Source: Methylobacterium sp. E-005 (GTDB lineage: Bacteria > Pseudomonadota > Alphaproteobacteria > Rhizobiales > Beijerinckiaceae). From it: a DNA stretch of 64,000 nt. The translations under genes and the position numbers were made by a program. Below, piece after piece: positions 39,660 to 48,094 of this stretch; position 1 is the stretch's first letter, and each line of letters begins with the position of its first letter. Under the pieces are notes generated by a model. The model saw nothing but the letters and a program-made list of their open reading frames with translations, was not told where the DNA came from and searched no databases. The stretch covers positions 62,001-126,000 of the forward strand of contig NZ_JAKSYG010000226.1 of NCBI RefSeq assembly GCF_022829725.1. Direction: 5' to 3'.

Positions 39660-40691
39660 TCAGTCCAACAACCGCGCCCGGCGCTCCAGCACGGCCGGCC
39701 AGACCTCCGGGTTGACCAGCCGCGGTGGGGTCTCGCCTTTCAGCAGGCCGATGATCTGCGCGGCGCCCCAGGCGGCGACGTTGCGGCGCGCCTCGTGGGT
39801 CACGCCGGCCGTGTGGTAGGTCGCCACCACGGTGTCGAGCCGAAGCAGATCGGACTCCAGGGGCGGCGGCTCCGGGGCCCAGACATCGAGTCCCGCCCCC
39901 GCGAGATGGCCCGAACTCAGCGCCGCGGCGAGCGCCGCCTCGTCGTGGATGCCGCCGCGGGCGGTGGCGATGAACAGTGCCCCCGGCTTCATCGCCGCGA
40001 AGGCTTTGGCGTCGAAGCTGCCGCGTGTCGTGTCGTCGAGCGGGCAGTGCAGGGACACGATGTCGGATTCGGCAAGGAGCCTCGCCCGGTCCACCGGCTC
40101 CGCGCCGCGGGCCCGGATCTCCTCGGCCGAGAGCAGCGGATCGTAGGCCAGGACCCGCATGTCGAAGCCGCGGGCGAGCTTGGCCACCGCTCGACCCGTA
40201 TGCCCGAGTCCGACGAGCCCCAGCGTCGAGCCGCCGATCTCGTGGCCCATCAGTGATTCCCGCGAGAAGCCCCGCGCCGTCCGGAGCAGCCGGTCCGACA
40301 CGCAGATCTTTCGGGAAACGGCGAGCATCAGCCCGATCGCCAGTTCCGCCACCGACTGCGCGTTGCCACCGACCTGATTGACCACCGCGACGCCGGCCCG
40401 GGTGCAGGCCGCAGCATCGACCGTGTCGAAGCCGGCGCCGCCCGACGAGACGGCGAGCAGGTTCGGGCAGTCCGCCAGCAGTGCGTCGGTGACGTGCCAG
40501 CGGCGCGGCAGCTCGTCCCGCGCCGGCGAGACGTGGAAGACATGCGCCTGCCGGAGCAGGTCCCGCAGCGTGTCCTCCGGACCCTGCAGATCGCCGACCT
40601 GCAGGTCGATATCGGGCTCGGCCCTCAGCCGCGCGTCGAAGACCGGGTTGATCCAGACATTGAACCGGCAGACGCGCTTCAGGGCCGCCAT
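39660..40691 (-). CDS. NAD-dependent D-2-hydroxyacid dehydrogenase
   Basis: A 343-residue dehydrogenase of the D-isomer-specific family. The Rossmann motif LGLVGLGHTGRAVAKLARGF is present with a following YDPLLS. Catalytic residues appear as Arg in TARGGIHDE, Glu in DVWAPEPPP and His in ATYHTAGVT. It reduces a 2-keto acid to a D-2-hydroxyacid or the reverse. It starts 5 nt after the aminotransferase stop, with a GAAGGG ribosome site inside that gene's end, so the two are coupled. The substrate could be an aromatic keto acid from the aminotransferase, or hydroxypyruvate given the neighbouring sugar-acid locus. Confidence 0.88.
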   Translation of the reverse strand: MAALKRVCRFNVWINPVFDARLRAEPDIDLQVGDLQGPEDTLRDLLRQAHVFHVSPARDELPRRWHVTDALLADCPNLLAVSSGGAGFDTVDAAACTRAGVAVVNQVGGNAQSVAELAIGLMLAVSRKICVSDRLLRTARGFSRESLMGHEIGGSTLGLVGLGHTGRAVAKLARGFDMRVLAYDPLLSAEEIRARGAEPVDRARLLAESDIVSLHCPLDDTTRGSFDAKAFAAMKPGALFIATARGGIHDEAALAAALSSGHLAGAGLDVWAPEPPPLESDLLRLDTVVATYHTAGVTHEARRNVAAWGAAQIIGLLKGETPPRLVNPEVWPAVLERRARLLD

Positions 40692-40696
40692 CGGAT

Positions 40697-41902
40697 TCAG
40701 CCCTTCACCACGGCGTCGATCGCGTCGATGACGTGGTCGATGTTGTGGCTGTTGACCGCGGCCACGCAGATCCGGCCGGTCTCCAGGGCGTAGACCTCGT
40801 GCTCCTCGCGCAGCCGGGTCGCCTCGGCGGGGCTCAGGCCCGTGTAGGAGAACATGCCCTTCTGCGTCTTGATCGCGTCGAAGCCGCGCTCGGGGTGGCG
40901 CTGCTGCAGGCTGTCGGCCATCCGCTCGCGCATGGCGCGGATCCGGTCGCGCATCTCGGCGAGCTCCCGCTCCCAATCGGCGCGCAGTTCCGGATCGGTG
41001 AGCACGATCTCGACGATGGCGGCGCCGTGGGTGTGGGGGTTCGAGTAGCTCGCCCGCACCAAGCGCTTCGCAAAGGCTTCGACCTTCGCCTTCGCGGCCG
41101 GATTCTCGGCCACGATGGTGAGCGCACCGACCCGCTCGCCGTAGAGCGAGAACGACTTCGAGAACGACGAGGCGACCAGGAATTCCTGGCCCGACTCGGC
41201 GAACAGGCGCACCGGCTCGGCGTCGGCGTCGAGGCCGTTGCCAAAGCCCTGGTAGGCGATGTCGAGGAACGGGATCAGGCCGCGCTCGGCCATCAGGGGC
41301 ACGAGATCGCGCCACTCGTCGAGGCTGAGATCGGCGCCGGTCGGGTTGTGGCAGCAGGCGTGCAGCACCACGATCGAGCCCTTCGGCAGATCCTGGAGAT
41401 AGGCCTTCATGGCCGGATAGTCGGCGCCGCCGGTCTCGGCCGAGAAGTAGGGATAGTCGACCACGGTGAAGCCGGCCTGGGTGAACAGGGCCTTGTGGTT
41501 CTCCCAGCTCGGGTTGCTCACCGCCACCTGGGCGTCGGGATAGAGCTTGGCCAGCACGTCCGCGCCGGTCTTCAGGGCACCGGTGCCGCCGATGCTCTGG
41601 AGCGTCGCGGTGCGGTTCTGCGACAGGATCGGCGCGCCCTTGCCGAACAGCAGCTCCTGCACCGCGTCGCGGAACGGTTTGGTGCCCTCGATCGGCCGGT
41701 AGGTCTTCGGCAGGCCCTTCTCGATCCACCGCGTCTCGGCGGTCTGCACGGCGCGCAGGCGCGGCACCTTGCCGTCCGCGTCCGTGTACACGCCGACCAC
41801 GAGGTTGAGCTTCTTCGGGCTCGGGTCGGCGTTGAAGGCCTCGAACAGGCGCATGATCGGATCGAGCGGCGCGTCCTGGATACCGGCGAACAGCGAGGTC
41901 AT
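40697..41902 (-). CDS. tyrB: Class I aspartate/aromatic amino acid aminotransferase (TyrB/AspC type)
   Basis: A 401-residue PLP enzyme of the E. coli AspC/TyrB subfamily: DPIMRLFEAFNADPSPKKLN at the N-terminus, TLQSIGGTGALKTGA, HACCHNPTGADLS, the PLP lysine in SSFSKSFSLYGERVG, and SNPHTHGA. It exchanges amino groups between glutamate or aspartate and aromatic or dicarboxylic keto acids. The start at ATG 41902 matches the family; the very long open frame running to 43336 is GC-driven. It is the first gene of a two-gene operon with the D-2-hydroxyacid dehydrogenase. Confidence 0.93.
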   Translation of the reverse strand: MTSLFAGIQDAPLDPIMRLFEAFNADPSPKKLNLVVGVYTDADGKVPRLRAVQTAETRWIEKGLPKTYRPIEGTKPFRDAVQELLFGKGAPILSQNRTATLQSIGGTGALKTGADVLAKLYPDAQVAVSNPSWENHKALFTQAGFTVVDYPYFSAETGGADYPAMKAYLQDLPKGSIVVLHACCHNPTGADLSLDEWRDLVPLMAERGLIPFLDIAYQGFGNGLDADAEPVRLFAESGQEFLVASSFSKSFSLYGERVGALTIVAENPAAKAKVEAFAKRLVRASYSNPHTHGAAIVEIVLTDPELRADWERELAEMRDRIRAMRERMADSLQQRHPERGFDAIKTQKGMFSYTGLSPAEATRLREEHEVYALETGRICVAAVNSHNIDHVIDAIDAVVKG

Positions 41903-42136
41903 GATCGTCAATCGTCCCAGAGGGTCTTGGTCGGCGACGCGTCGGCGCGCCAGTAGGTCCGGCGTTGCCGGTGCGATGCCCTTATTCCGCACATCGCGCC
42001 CGCCCGCCAGCGCTTGTGCGCTTGGCAGCCTCCCGATTCGCTCACACGGTGTAGGACCGGTTTTCTGCTGAAAAGCATCGCCCGCGCCCGGATGTCGATC
42101 TTCCGCACGCCGCTGGATGCGCCATAAAGTGCCACC

Positions 42137-43297
42137 ATGATCCGACGCCTCACCCTGATCTCTGCGGGCTTCCTCGCCCTGGCTGCGATGCCGGCCGCCG
42201 CGCAGGCGCCGGTGCGGATCGGTCTCTCGGCTCCGCTCTCCGGTCCGGACGCCGCCTTCGGGCAGGGCCTTCGACAGGGAGCCGAGCAGGCTGTGGCCGA
42301 TCTGAACCGCGCCGCTGGGGGGCGCCCCAGGCTGGTTCTGGTGCCCGCAGACGATGCCGGAGAGGCCAAGCAGGCCGTCGCAATCGCCCGAAAGCTGACG
42401 GCGGACGGGATACGTGTCGTGGTCGGGCCATTCGAATCCGGCGCTGTCGCCGCCGCGTCGCCCGTCTACGAGGATGCCGGGGCCGTGCTCGTCACGACGG
42501 GCGCGACCTATGCGCCGCTTACCGGCCGGGGCCTCTGGAACGTCTTTCGGCTGGCGCCGACCGATGCGCAGCAGGGCCGGGCCGCCGGGGCCTACCTCGC
42601 CAAAGCGTTCGCCGGACGCCGGGTCGGCATCCTCAACGACCGCTCGACCTTCGGCCGCGGCCTCGCCGACGCGGTGGCGGCGCAGTTGAAGCAGTCCGGC
42701 GCGCCGGAGGTGCTGTTCGACAGTTTCCCCCGCGGAACCCGCGACTTCTCGGACCTCGTCGCCCGGCTGACGGCGGCGCGGGTCGAGGCGGTGTATGTCG
42801 GCGGCTTGGCCCCCGAGGTTGCCACTCTGCTGCATGCGATGCGGCAGGCCGGGCTCGGCGCCACCCTGGTGGCGGGCGATGGGATCCTCGATCCGAGCTT
42901 CGCAACGGTGGCTGGCCCGGCGGGGGAGGGGACCGTCATGACGCTTGCGCCCGATTCGCCGCGCCTGCCCGACCCTCGGGGCGGGAAGCCGGTCGCGCGC
43001 AGCCCCGAAGCGGACAGCGTGGCGGCTCAAGCCTATGCGGCGGTGGAACTGCTTTACCGCGCGGTCGAGCGCGCCCGCGCGGCCGATCCGAAGACCGGCC
43101 GGATCACTGACGCCCGCAAGATCGCCGAGGCGTTGCGCAACGATCCGCCCATCCGCACGATCCTCGGGCCGATCGGCTTCGATCCACGAGGAGATCGGAT
43201 CGGGGATCGCGCTGGCGGTCCCGTCGTGCTGCGGGTGTGGCGGCGGACGCCGGATGGCCGACTCGACTATGCCGGTCACGAGCCGGCCGAGCCGTGA
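42137..43297 (+). CDS. LivK-like branched-chain amino acid type substrate-binding protein (orphan)
   Basis: A 386-residue periplasmic binding protein. The signal peptide (MIRRLTLISAGFLALAAMPAAAQA) is followed by the type I binding fold (VRIGLSAPLSGPDAAFGQ, VVVGPFESGAVAAASPVYED, VYVGGLAPEVATLLHAMRQAGL). Relatives deliver branched-chain amino acids, urea, amides or aromatic acids to Liv-type ABC permeases. No permease or ATPase genes are nearby, so it must use a distant transporter or serve a sensor. It is divergent from the aminotransferase, with 234 nt between them. Confidence 0.88.
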   Translation: MIRRLTLISAGFLALAAMPAAAQAPVRIGLSAPLSGPDAAFGQGLRQGAEQAVADLNRAAGGRPRLVLVPADDAGEAKQAVAIARKLTADGIRVVVGPFESGAVAAASPVYEDAGAVLVTTGATYAPLTGRGLWNVFRLAPTDAQQGRAAGAYLAKAFAGRRVGILNDRSTFGRGLADAVAAQLKQSGAPEVLFDSFPRGTRDFSDLVARLTAARVEAVYVGGLAPEVATLLHAMRQAGLGATLVAGDGILDPSFATVAGPAGEGTVMTLAPDSPRLPDPRGGKPVARSPEADSVAAQAYAAVELLYRAVERARAADPKTGRITDARKIAEALRNDPPIRTILGPIGFDPRGDRIGDRAGGPVVLRVWRRTPDGRLDYAGHEPAEP

Positions 43298-43508
43298 AAG
43301 CCGGTCAATCGTGTCGATGACCGAACTGTAAGACACCGCCGTGACTTGCGGCGGGTTCCTGCGGCGACTAAATGCAAGCGTGCTGCTGAGCTGGCGCGGG
43401 CGGTCCGTCGGATCGGATCCGCGCCCTGCGGCGTTTCCCGAGCTCGATCATAAACCGAGACGTATTGCCGGAACGCCTGCTGCCGGACGGTCCGACTGGA
43501 GAAGGTGC

Positions 43509-43784
43509 ATGGCAAAAGAAGAATTGATGCAGTTCGATGGTCTCGTCATCGAGATCCTGCCGGATGCGCGCTACCGCGTGCAGCTCGACCAGGGCCACGA
43601 GATCGTGGCCTACACGGCCGGCAAGATGAAGAAGAACCGCATCAAGACGCTGGCGGGTGATCGGGTGACGGTCGAGATGTCGCCCTACGATCTCGAGAAG
43701 GGCCGCCTCGTGTTCCGCCACAAGGACGAGCGCTCCTCCGGACCGCGTCCGCCCGTCCGCGGCGGCCAGTTCCGCCGCCGTTGA
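43509..43784 (+). CDS. infA: Translation initiation factor IF-1
   Basis: A 91-residue OB-fold factor that occupies the ribosomal A site during initiation. The usual core [20 protein letters not shown] (shown to 20 residues) is followed by [32 protein letters not shown] and RLVFRHK. A Pro/Arg-rich tail of about 17 residues ([16 protein letters not shown]) extends the usual 72-residue form and is common in alphaproteobacteria. The ribosome site GGAGAAGG lies 6 nt upstream. The stop overlaps the TTG start of the next gene. Confidence 0.96.
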   Translation: MAKEELMQFDGLVIEILPDARYRVQLDQGHEIVAYTAGKMKKNRIKTLAGDRVTVEMSPYDLEKGRLVFRHKDERSSGPRPPVRGGQFRRR

Positions 43785-44722
43785 CCATTGAGCGGGCGGC
43801 GCGCGCTTCGTCGGCCGCACCCGCCTACGGTCTGCTCACGCTCACGGCGCTGCTCTGGGCCGGGAACGCGGTCACCAGCCGCTGGGCGCCGGGGCACATC
43901 TCGCCTCAGGTCATCACGACGTTGCGCTGGATGGTGGCCTGCGCGGTGCTCGTGCCCTTCGCAGGGCGCAAGCTCGCCGCGGAGTGGCCGCTGTTGCGCC
44001 CGCACTGGCTGCGCATCCTGTTGATGGGTGGCCTGGGCTACACGGCCTTCAACTGCCTGTTCTATGCCGCCGGTAGGTATACCGGAGCGATCAACCTCGC
44101 CCTGTTCCAGGGGGCGATCCCGGTTCTGGTGATCGTCCTGAACCGTGTCGCCTATCGAATCCCGGTCACCGCCGGGCAGATGGCGGGCGTGGTCCTCACG
44201 CTGGTCGGTGCAGGCTTGGCGGCGACCCATGGCGATCTGGCCGTCCTCACACACCTTGCCTTCAACCGCGGCGATGTTCTGGTGTTCGGCGCCTGCCTGC
44301 TCTACGCGGGCTACACGATCTTCCTGCCGACCCGGCCGAAGGTCTCGGGGCTGGCCTTCTTCGCAGCGATGGCGGTTGCCGCGCTGCTGACCTCGCTGCC
44401 GCCCTTGGCCGTCGAATGGGCAAGCGGGCATTCCGTCTGGCCGGGCCCGGAAGGCTGGGCCATGGTGGCCTTCGTCGGCCTCGGGCCCTCGCTGCTGGCG
44501 CAGCTCTTCTTCATGCGCGGGGTGGAACTGATCGGCCCGAACCGGGCCGGTCTGTTCGTCAACCTCGTGCCGATCTTCGGCGCGATCCTCGCCGTCCTGC
44601 TGGTCGGCGAGCCGTTCGGGGCGACGGAAGGCATCGCCCTGGCACTGGTGCTCGGCGGCATCGCCTGCGCCGAGCGGTTGAAGCCGGGGCGGGCCGTCGG
44701 GCCCGCGCCGGAGGCCGCTTAG
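43781..44722 (+). CDS. EamA/DMT-family transporter
   Basis: A 313-residue drug/metabolite transporter with ten predicted membrane segments in two EamA repeats ([34 protein letters not shown], then [20 protein letters not shown]). It starts with TTG 43781, overlapping the infA stop (TTGA), so it is translated from the infA transcript. Substrate unknown; relatives export amino acids or metabolites. Confidence 0.85.
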   Translation: MTIERAARASSAAPAYGLLTLTALLWAGNAVTSRWAPGHISPQVITTLRWMVACAVLVPFAGRKLAAEWPLLRPHWLRILLMGGLGYTAFNCLFYAAGRYTGAINLALFQGAIPVLVIVLNRVAYRIPVTAGQMAGVVLTLVGAGLAATHGDLAVLTHLAFNRGDVLVFGACLLYAGYTIFLPTRPKVSGLAFFAAMAVAALLTSLPPLAVEWASGHSVWPGPEGWAMVAFVGLGPSLLAQLFFMRGVELIGPNRAGLFVNLVPIFGAILAVLLVGEPFGATEGIALALVLGGIACAERLKPGRAVGPAPEAA

Positions 44723-44800
44723 AGTACCTCACAAAACTCCCGTTCACCGGGAGGTCTCCCTCTGACCGCGACAGCGCAGCGGGAGTCTTTTGAGAGGCTC

Positions 44801-45103
44801 TTACTCGCAGACGCGGACGCGGCGGATATAGACGTCGCCGTAGGGATCGACGGTCCGGCGGCGCTCGAAGTGGCAGACCGGGCCGTAATCCTCCTCGACG
44901 TAGACCGGCGGCGGGGCGCGGTAGACCGGGCGACCCGGGTAATAGCCGTTGTTGGCCGACGCGATCGCGCCGCCGACCGCGAGGCCACCGAGCACGCCGA
45001 GGGCGGCCGCGCCGCCGGCGCCGATGCCGTCACGAGCCTGGGCGGCCGGCGCCAGCGTGGCGAGGCTCCCGACGACAAGGCTCGTCGCGAGTAGGTACTT
45101 CAT
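44801..45103 (-). CDS. Small exported Gly-rich protein
   Basis: A 100-residue protein with a signal peptide (MKYLLATSLVVGSLATLAPAAQA), a Gly/Ala-rich zipper-like stretch (GIGAGGAAALGVLGGLAVGG) that may associate with membrane, a Pro/Tyr-rich middle and a C-terminal module with two cysteines (PVCHFERRRTVDPYGDVYIR, VCE). The type is common in Hyphomicrobiales; function unknown. Confidence 0.75.
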   Translation of the reverse strand: MKYLLATSLVVGSLATLAPAAQARDGIGAGGAAALGVLGGLAVGGAIASANNGYYPGRPVYRAPPPVYVEEDYGPVCHFERRRTVDPYGDVYIRRVRVCE

Positions 45104-45270
45104 GACATCCCCCTGGAAGCAGGCGATTCGTGCCGTTCATCGGCACAATCCCGCTAGCACACCTCAGCTTTGGGGCGTTTGTTCGGCCACACATGGGAGT
45201 GTTCGGCGGCTTGACGTGGGGTGTTCCGCCGCACCACACCCGTTGGGACAGGCGCACAGCGGAGGCCGGC

Positions 45271-45876
45271 ATGGTGACACGGGGTTTCGTCGGGCGCAGG
45301 CAGCCGCCCGAGACCGGCGCCCGGCTGCCGCCGGGCCAGTACCTGACCGACGATTTCCCGATCCTGCAGATCGGCCCGAACCCGACGGTCGATCTCGCCA
45401 CGTGGCAGTTCACACTGCGCGAGGGCTCCCGGCCGATCAAGACGTGGAGTTGGGATGCGTTCGAGGCGCTGCCCCGGACCACGTGGCACGGGGATATCCA
45501 CTGCGTCACCAAATGGTCGAAGTTCGACACCGCCTGGGAGGGCGTGAGCTTCGACGATCTGCTGGCGGATGCCGGTATTTCGGCGCCGACGCCGTTCCTG
45601 CTGGCGGAATCCTACGACGACTATACCACCAACGTGCCGGTGACCGATCTTGTCGGTGGCCGGGCCCTGGTGGCGACGCGCTATGCCGGCCAGCCGATCC
45701 ATCCGGACCATGGCGGACCGGCGCGGCTCTTCGTGCCGCATCTCTACTTCTGGAAAAGCGCCAAATGGCTGAAGGGCCTGCGCTTCACCACGAGCGACAC
45801 CGCCGGCTTCTGGGAGCTGCGCGGCTATCACATGTACGGGGATCCCTGGCGTGAGCAGCGCTACACCGGTGACTGA
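45271..45876 (+). CDS. Soluble sulfite-oxidase-like molybdopterin oxidoreductase
   Basis: A 201-residue protein of the sulfite oxidase/YedY molybdopterin fold, without a signal peptide, so cytoplasmic. The Mo-ligand cysteine is C78 in WHGDIHCVTKWSKFD, and the FVPHLYFWKSAKWLKGLRF segment is typical. ATG 45271 has GGAGG upstream; the longer frame to 45130 adds an unrelated stretch. It overlaps the next gene, a flavin reductase, by 8 nt (GTGACTGA), suggesting that the two act as one electron-transfer pair, reminiscent of MsrPQ but with a soluble partner. Substrate unknown. Confidence 0.85.
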   Translation: MVTRGFVGRRQPPETGARLPPGQYLTDDFPILQIGPNPTVDLATWQFTLREGSRPIKTWSWDAFEALPRTTWHGDIHCVTKWSKFDTAWEGVSFDDLLADAGISAPTPFLLAESYDDYTTNVPVTDLVGGRALVATRYAGQPIHPDHGGPARLFVPHLYFWKSAKWLKGLRFTTSDTAGFWELRGYHMYGDPWREQRYTGD

Positions 45877-46588
45877 GCCGATCGTCTTCCGCTGGCACCG
45901 GGCTGAGATCGCCGGAATTGCCCTGGCCACGCCCCACGTCACCAGCGTGCGGCTGCGCTGCCCGCTGGCCGAGAGCTACCGGGCGGGCCAGCATGTCGAT
46001 GTCCGGCTCACTGCCGAGGACGGCTATCAGGCCCAGCGCAGCTACTCGGTCGCCTCGGCCCAGGACGGCAGCGGCACCCTGGAGCTCCTGATCGAGGGTC
46101 TGCCGGATGGCGAGGTCTCGGGTTGGTTCACAACCGTCGCGCAGGTCGGCGATCAGGTCGAATTGCGCGGGCCGATCGGTGGCTCCTTCTCGTGGGACGG
46201 CCCGGATGGGGGGCCGCTGCTCCTCGGCGGCGGCGGCTCCGGCGTGGTGCCGCTGCTGGCCATGCTGCGGCGGCGGGCGCAGGGCTGGCGCGGGATTCCG
46301 GCGGCGTTGATCTACTCCGTCCACACCCGGGCAGAGGCGATCGCGCTCCCCGAGCTGGAACGGCTGGCGGCGGAGGATCCGGGCTTCTCGCTCCACCTCG
46401 CGACCACGCGCGAGGCCGGCGGGAAACGGATCGATGCCGGCCTCATCGCCGAGGCGTTGCGCCGGACCGGGCCGCCGGGCAAAGTGTTTCTCTGCGGCTC
46501 GAACCGCTTCGTGGCGGCGGCCTCCGACCTGATCGTGGCCGCCGGCGTGGCACCGGGGGTGATCCGGACGGAGCGCTTCGGGGCCTGA
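45869..46588 (+). CDS. Ferredoxin-NAD(P)H reductase-like FAD oxidoreductase
   Basis: A 239-residue two-domain flavoprotein. The FAD-binding motif is RSYSVASAQDG (RxYS), a phosphate loop follows near GEVSGWFTTVAQVGDQVELR (first 20 residues quoted), and the NAD(P)-binding part has LLGGGGSGVVPLLAMLRRR, with the C-terminal VFLCGSNRFV. GTG 45869 overlaps the stop of the molybdoenzyme gene; GTG 45851 is an alternative. No [2Fe-2S] domain is fused. Likely role: passing electrons between NAD(P)H and the molybdoenzyme. Confidence 0.85.
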   Translation: MTEPIVFRWHRAEIAGIALATPHVTSVRLRCPLAESYRAGQHVDVRLTAEDGYQAQRSYSVASAQDGSGTLELLIEGLPDGEVSGWFTTVAQVGDQVELRGPIGGSFSWDGPDGGPLLLGGGGSGVVPLLAMLRRRAQGWRGIPAALIYSVHTRAEAIALPELERLAAEDPGFSLHLATTREAGGKRIDAGLIAEALRRTGPPGKVFLCGSNRFVAAASDLIVAAGVAPGVIRTERFGA

Positions 46589-46613
46589 GCGCTGGACGAG
46601 CGCTTCCGCAATT

Positions 46614-46652
46614 CCGTCTTAGCGAGCGAAGCGCAGAGCTCCAGCAGCGCGA
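46614..46652. repeat. Degenerate half of the GAGCGAAGCGAAG REP-like element
   Basis: The segment CCGTCTTAGCGAGCGAAGCG, continuing to CTCCAGCAGCGCGACG, matches one arm of the copies at 16.8 and 39.5 kb (GTCTTTGCGAGCGAAGCG). No clear partner arm is visible. Confidence 0.4.
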
Positions 46653-46740
46653 CGTTCACCGTTGTCTCGCTGGCCAAGGTTGCTCCGTTCCCCAAGGCGG
46701 GACCGCGTGCATCGTCCGAATCACCCGAACAGCGGTCGTG

Positions 46741-47835
46741 TTACGGGCTGAAGATCAGCACGAGGTAGACGAAGAACAGCACGAGGTGCACCGCCCCTTC
46801 CAGCACCGTGGTGCGCGTGCCGGAGAATGTCTGGGCGCTGAGGATCAGCGTGACCGCGAGCAGGGTCATTTCGGTCGGCTTGAGCCCGAGCACCACGGTC
46901 TGGCCGGTGAGCAGCCCGATGGCCAGGACGGCCGGCACGGTGAGTCCGACCGTCGAGGTCGCCGCGCCCAGGCACAGGTTGATCGCCCGCTGCAATTCGT
47001 TGCGCGCCACCGCCTTCAGCGCCGAAATTCCCTCCGGCGTAAACACGATGGCGGCGATCAGCACGCCGCCGAGCGCCGAGGGGGCGCCGAGGGCCGCGAT
47101 GCCGTGGTCGAGGATCACCGCGAGGCTCTTGGCCAGGATGACGATCGGCACGACGTTGGCCAGCAGCAGGCCGATATGCTTGGCGATGCCGCCACCCGAT
47201 CCGTGGGTGGCGTCGTCCTCGGAGTCTGCGTCCCGGGCCTCCGCGTCGATGAAGAACTCGCTGTGGCGGCCGGTCTGGATCAGCAAGAACACGCCGTACA
47301 ACGTCAGGGTGAACACCGAGAACGCCACGGCCTGGAGGGTCGTCAGCGAGCCGTCGCTCGTCGAGCTCGTGAAGTTCGGGATGATCAGCGCGATCGTTGT
47401 GAGCGGGATGATCACCGATAGGAAGGCGGATGCGCCCTGCAGGTTGTAGCGCTGCTGGTGATGGCGGAGGCCGCCGACCAGCAATCCGAGCCCGACCACG
47501 CCGTTCAGCACGATCATCAGCACGGCGAACATCGTGTCGCGGCCGAGCGTCGGCGCGTCCTTGGCCGAGAGCATCACGGCCGAGATCAGCGCCACCTCGA
47601 TGATCACGATGGAGAGCGTCAGGACCAGGGTGCCGAGGGGCTCGCCCAGACGATGGGCGATCGCCTCCGCCTCGTGCACGACACCGAAGGCGGACCAGAC
47701 GATCACCGCCAGCAGCCACGCGAACAGCCCACCGGCGACGAGGGGCTGCGACAGGTCGGCGAGCCAGCCCTTGCCGAACCAAGCGAAGGCAAGAACCGTC
47801 GCCCAGGCCACCGCCACGCGAAGCAGTGCAATCAT
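46741..47835 (-). CDS. chaA: Calcium/cation:proton antiporter (ChaA, CaCA family)
   Basis: A 364-residue inner-membrane antiporter with two homologous halves of about five helices. The alpha-repeat motifs carry acidic residues: VVHEAEAIAHRLGEPLGTLVLT (first 20 used), and IVFTPEGISALKAVARNELQR. An acidic loop (AEARDADSEDDATHG) joins the halves. The family exports Ca2+ or Na+/K+ in exchange for protons. Monocistronic; the 259 nt upstream to the helicase gene hold no further gene that I can support. Confidence 0.9.
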   Translation of the reverse strand: MIALLRVAVAWATVLAFAWFGKGWLADLSQPLVAGGLFAWLLAVIVWSAFGVVHEAEAIAHRLGEPLGTLVLTLSIVIIEVALISAVMLSAKDAPTLGRDTMFAVLMIVLNGVVGLGLLVGGLRHHQQRYNLQGASAFLSVIIPLTTIALIIPNFTSSTSDGSLTTLQAVAFSVFTLTLYGVFLLIQTGRHSEFFIDAEARDADSEDDATHGSGGGIAKHIGLLLANVVPIVILAKSLAVILDHGIAALGAPSALGGVLIAAIVFTPEGISALKAVARNELQRAINLCLGAATSTVGLTVPAVLAIGLLTGQTVVLGLKPTEMTLLAVTLILSAQTFSGTRTTVLEGAVHLVLFFVYLVLIFSP

Positions 47836-48094
47836 GTCGGTGTCGGTCTCCTGGTCGTGCCGTGTCGAAGACGCATGGCGCGGGACTTGACGCTTTTTTT
47901 AGGTCGGACGCTCGTGGATGCTAGGGGCGCCGCCCTCGGGATGTGTGCGCAACCGCCCTATGCTGCGGCGGGAGTGGTCAGCACGCCCAATTGGCGTTAC
48001 CTTCTCCCAATCTGAATAAAGTCCGGCGCCTGAACCCTCCGCCGCGCGATGGCGCGCAGTCGAGCGCGGCGCGGCCGTTGAGAGTCTCCGAAGC

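Noticed and set aside
40697-43336. 879-codon minus-strand frame covering tyrB plus about 1.4 kb upstream
   Set aside because: Only the part from 41902 is aminotransferase. The upstream part is antisense to the binding-protein gene and has no family features.
47887-47901. T-run after a small palindrome upstream of chaA, considered as terminator
   Set aside because: The stem is too short and no plus-strand gene ends there.
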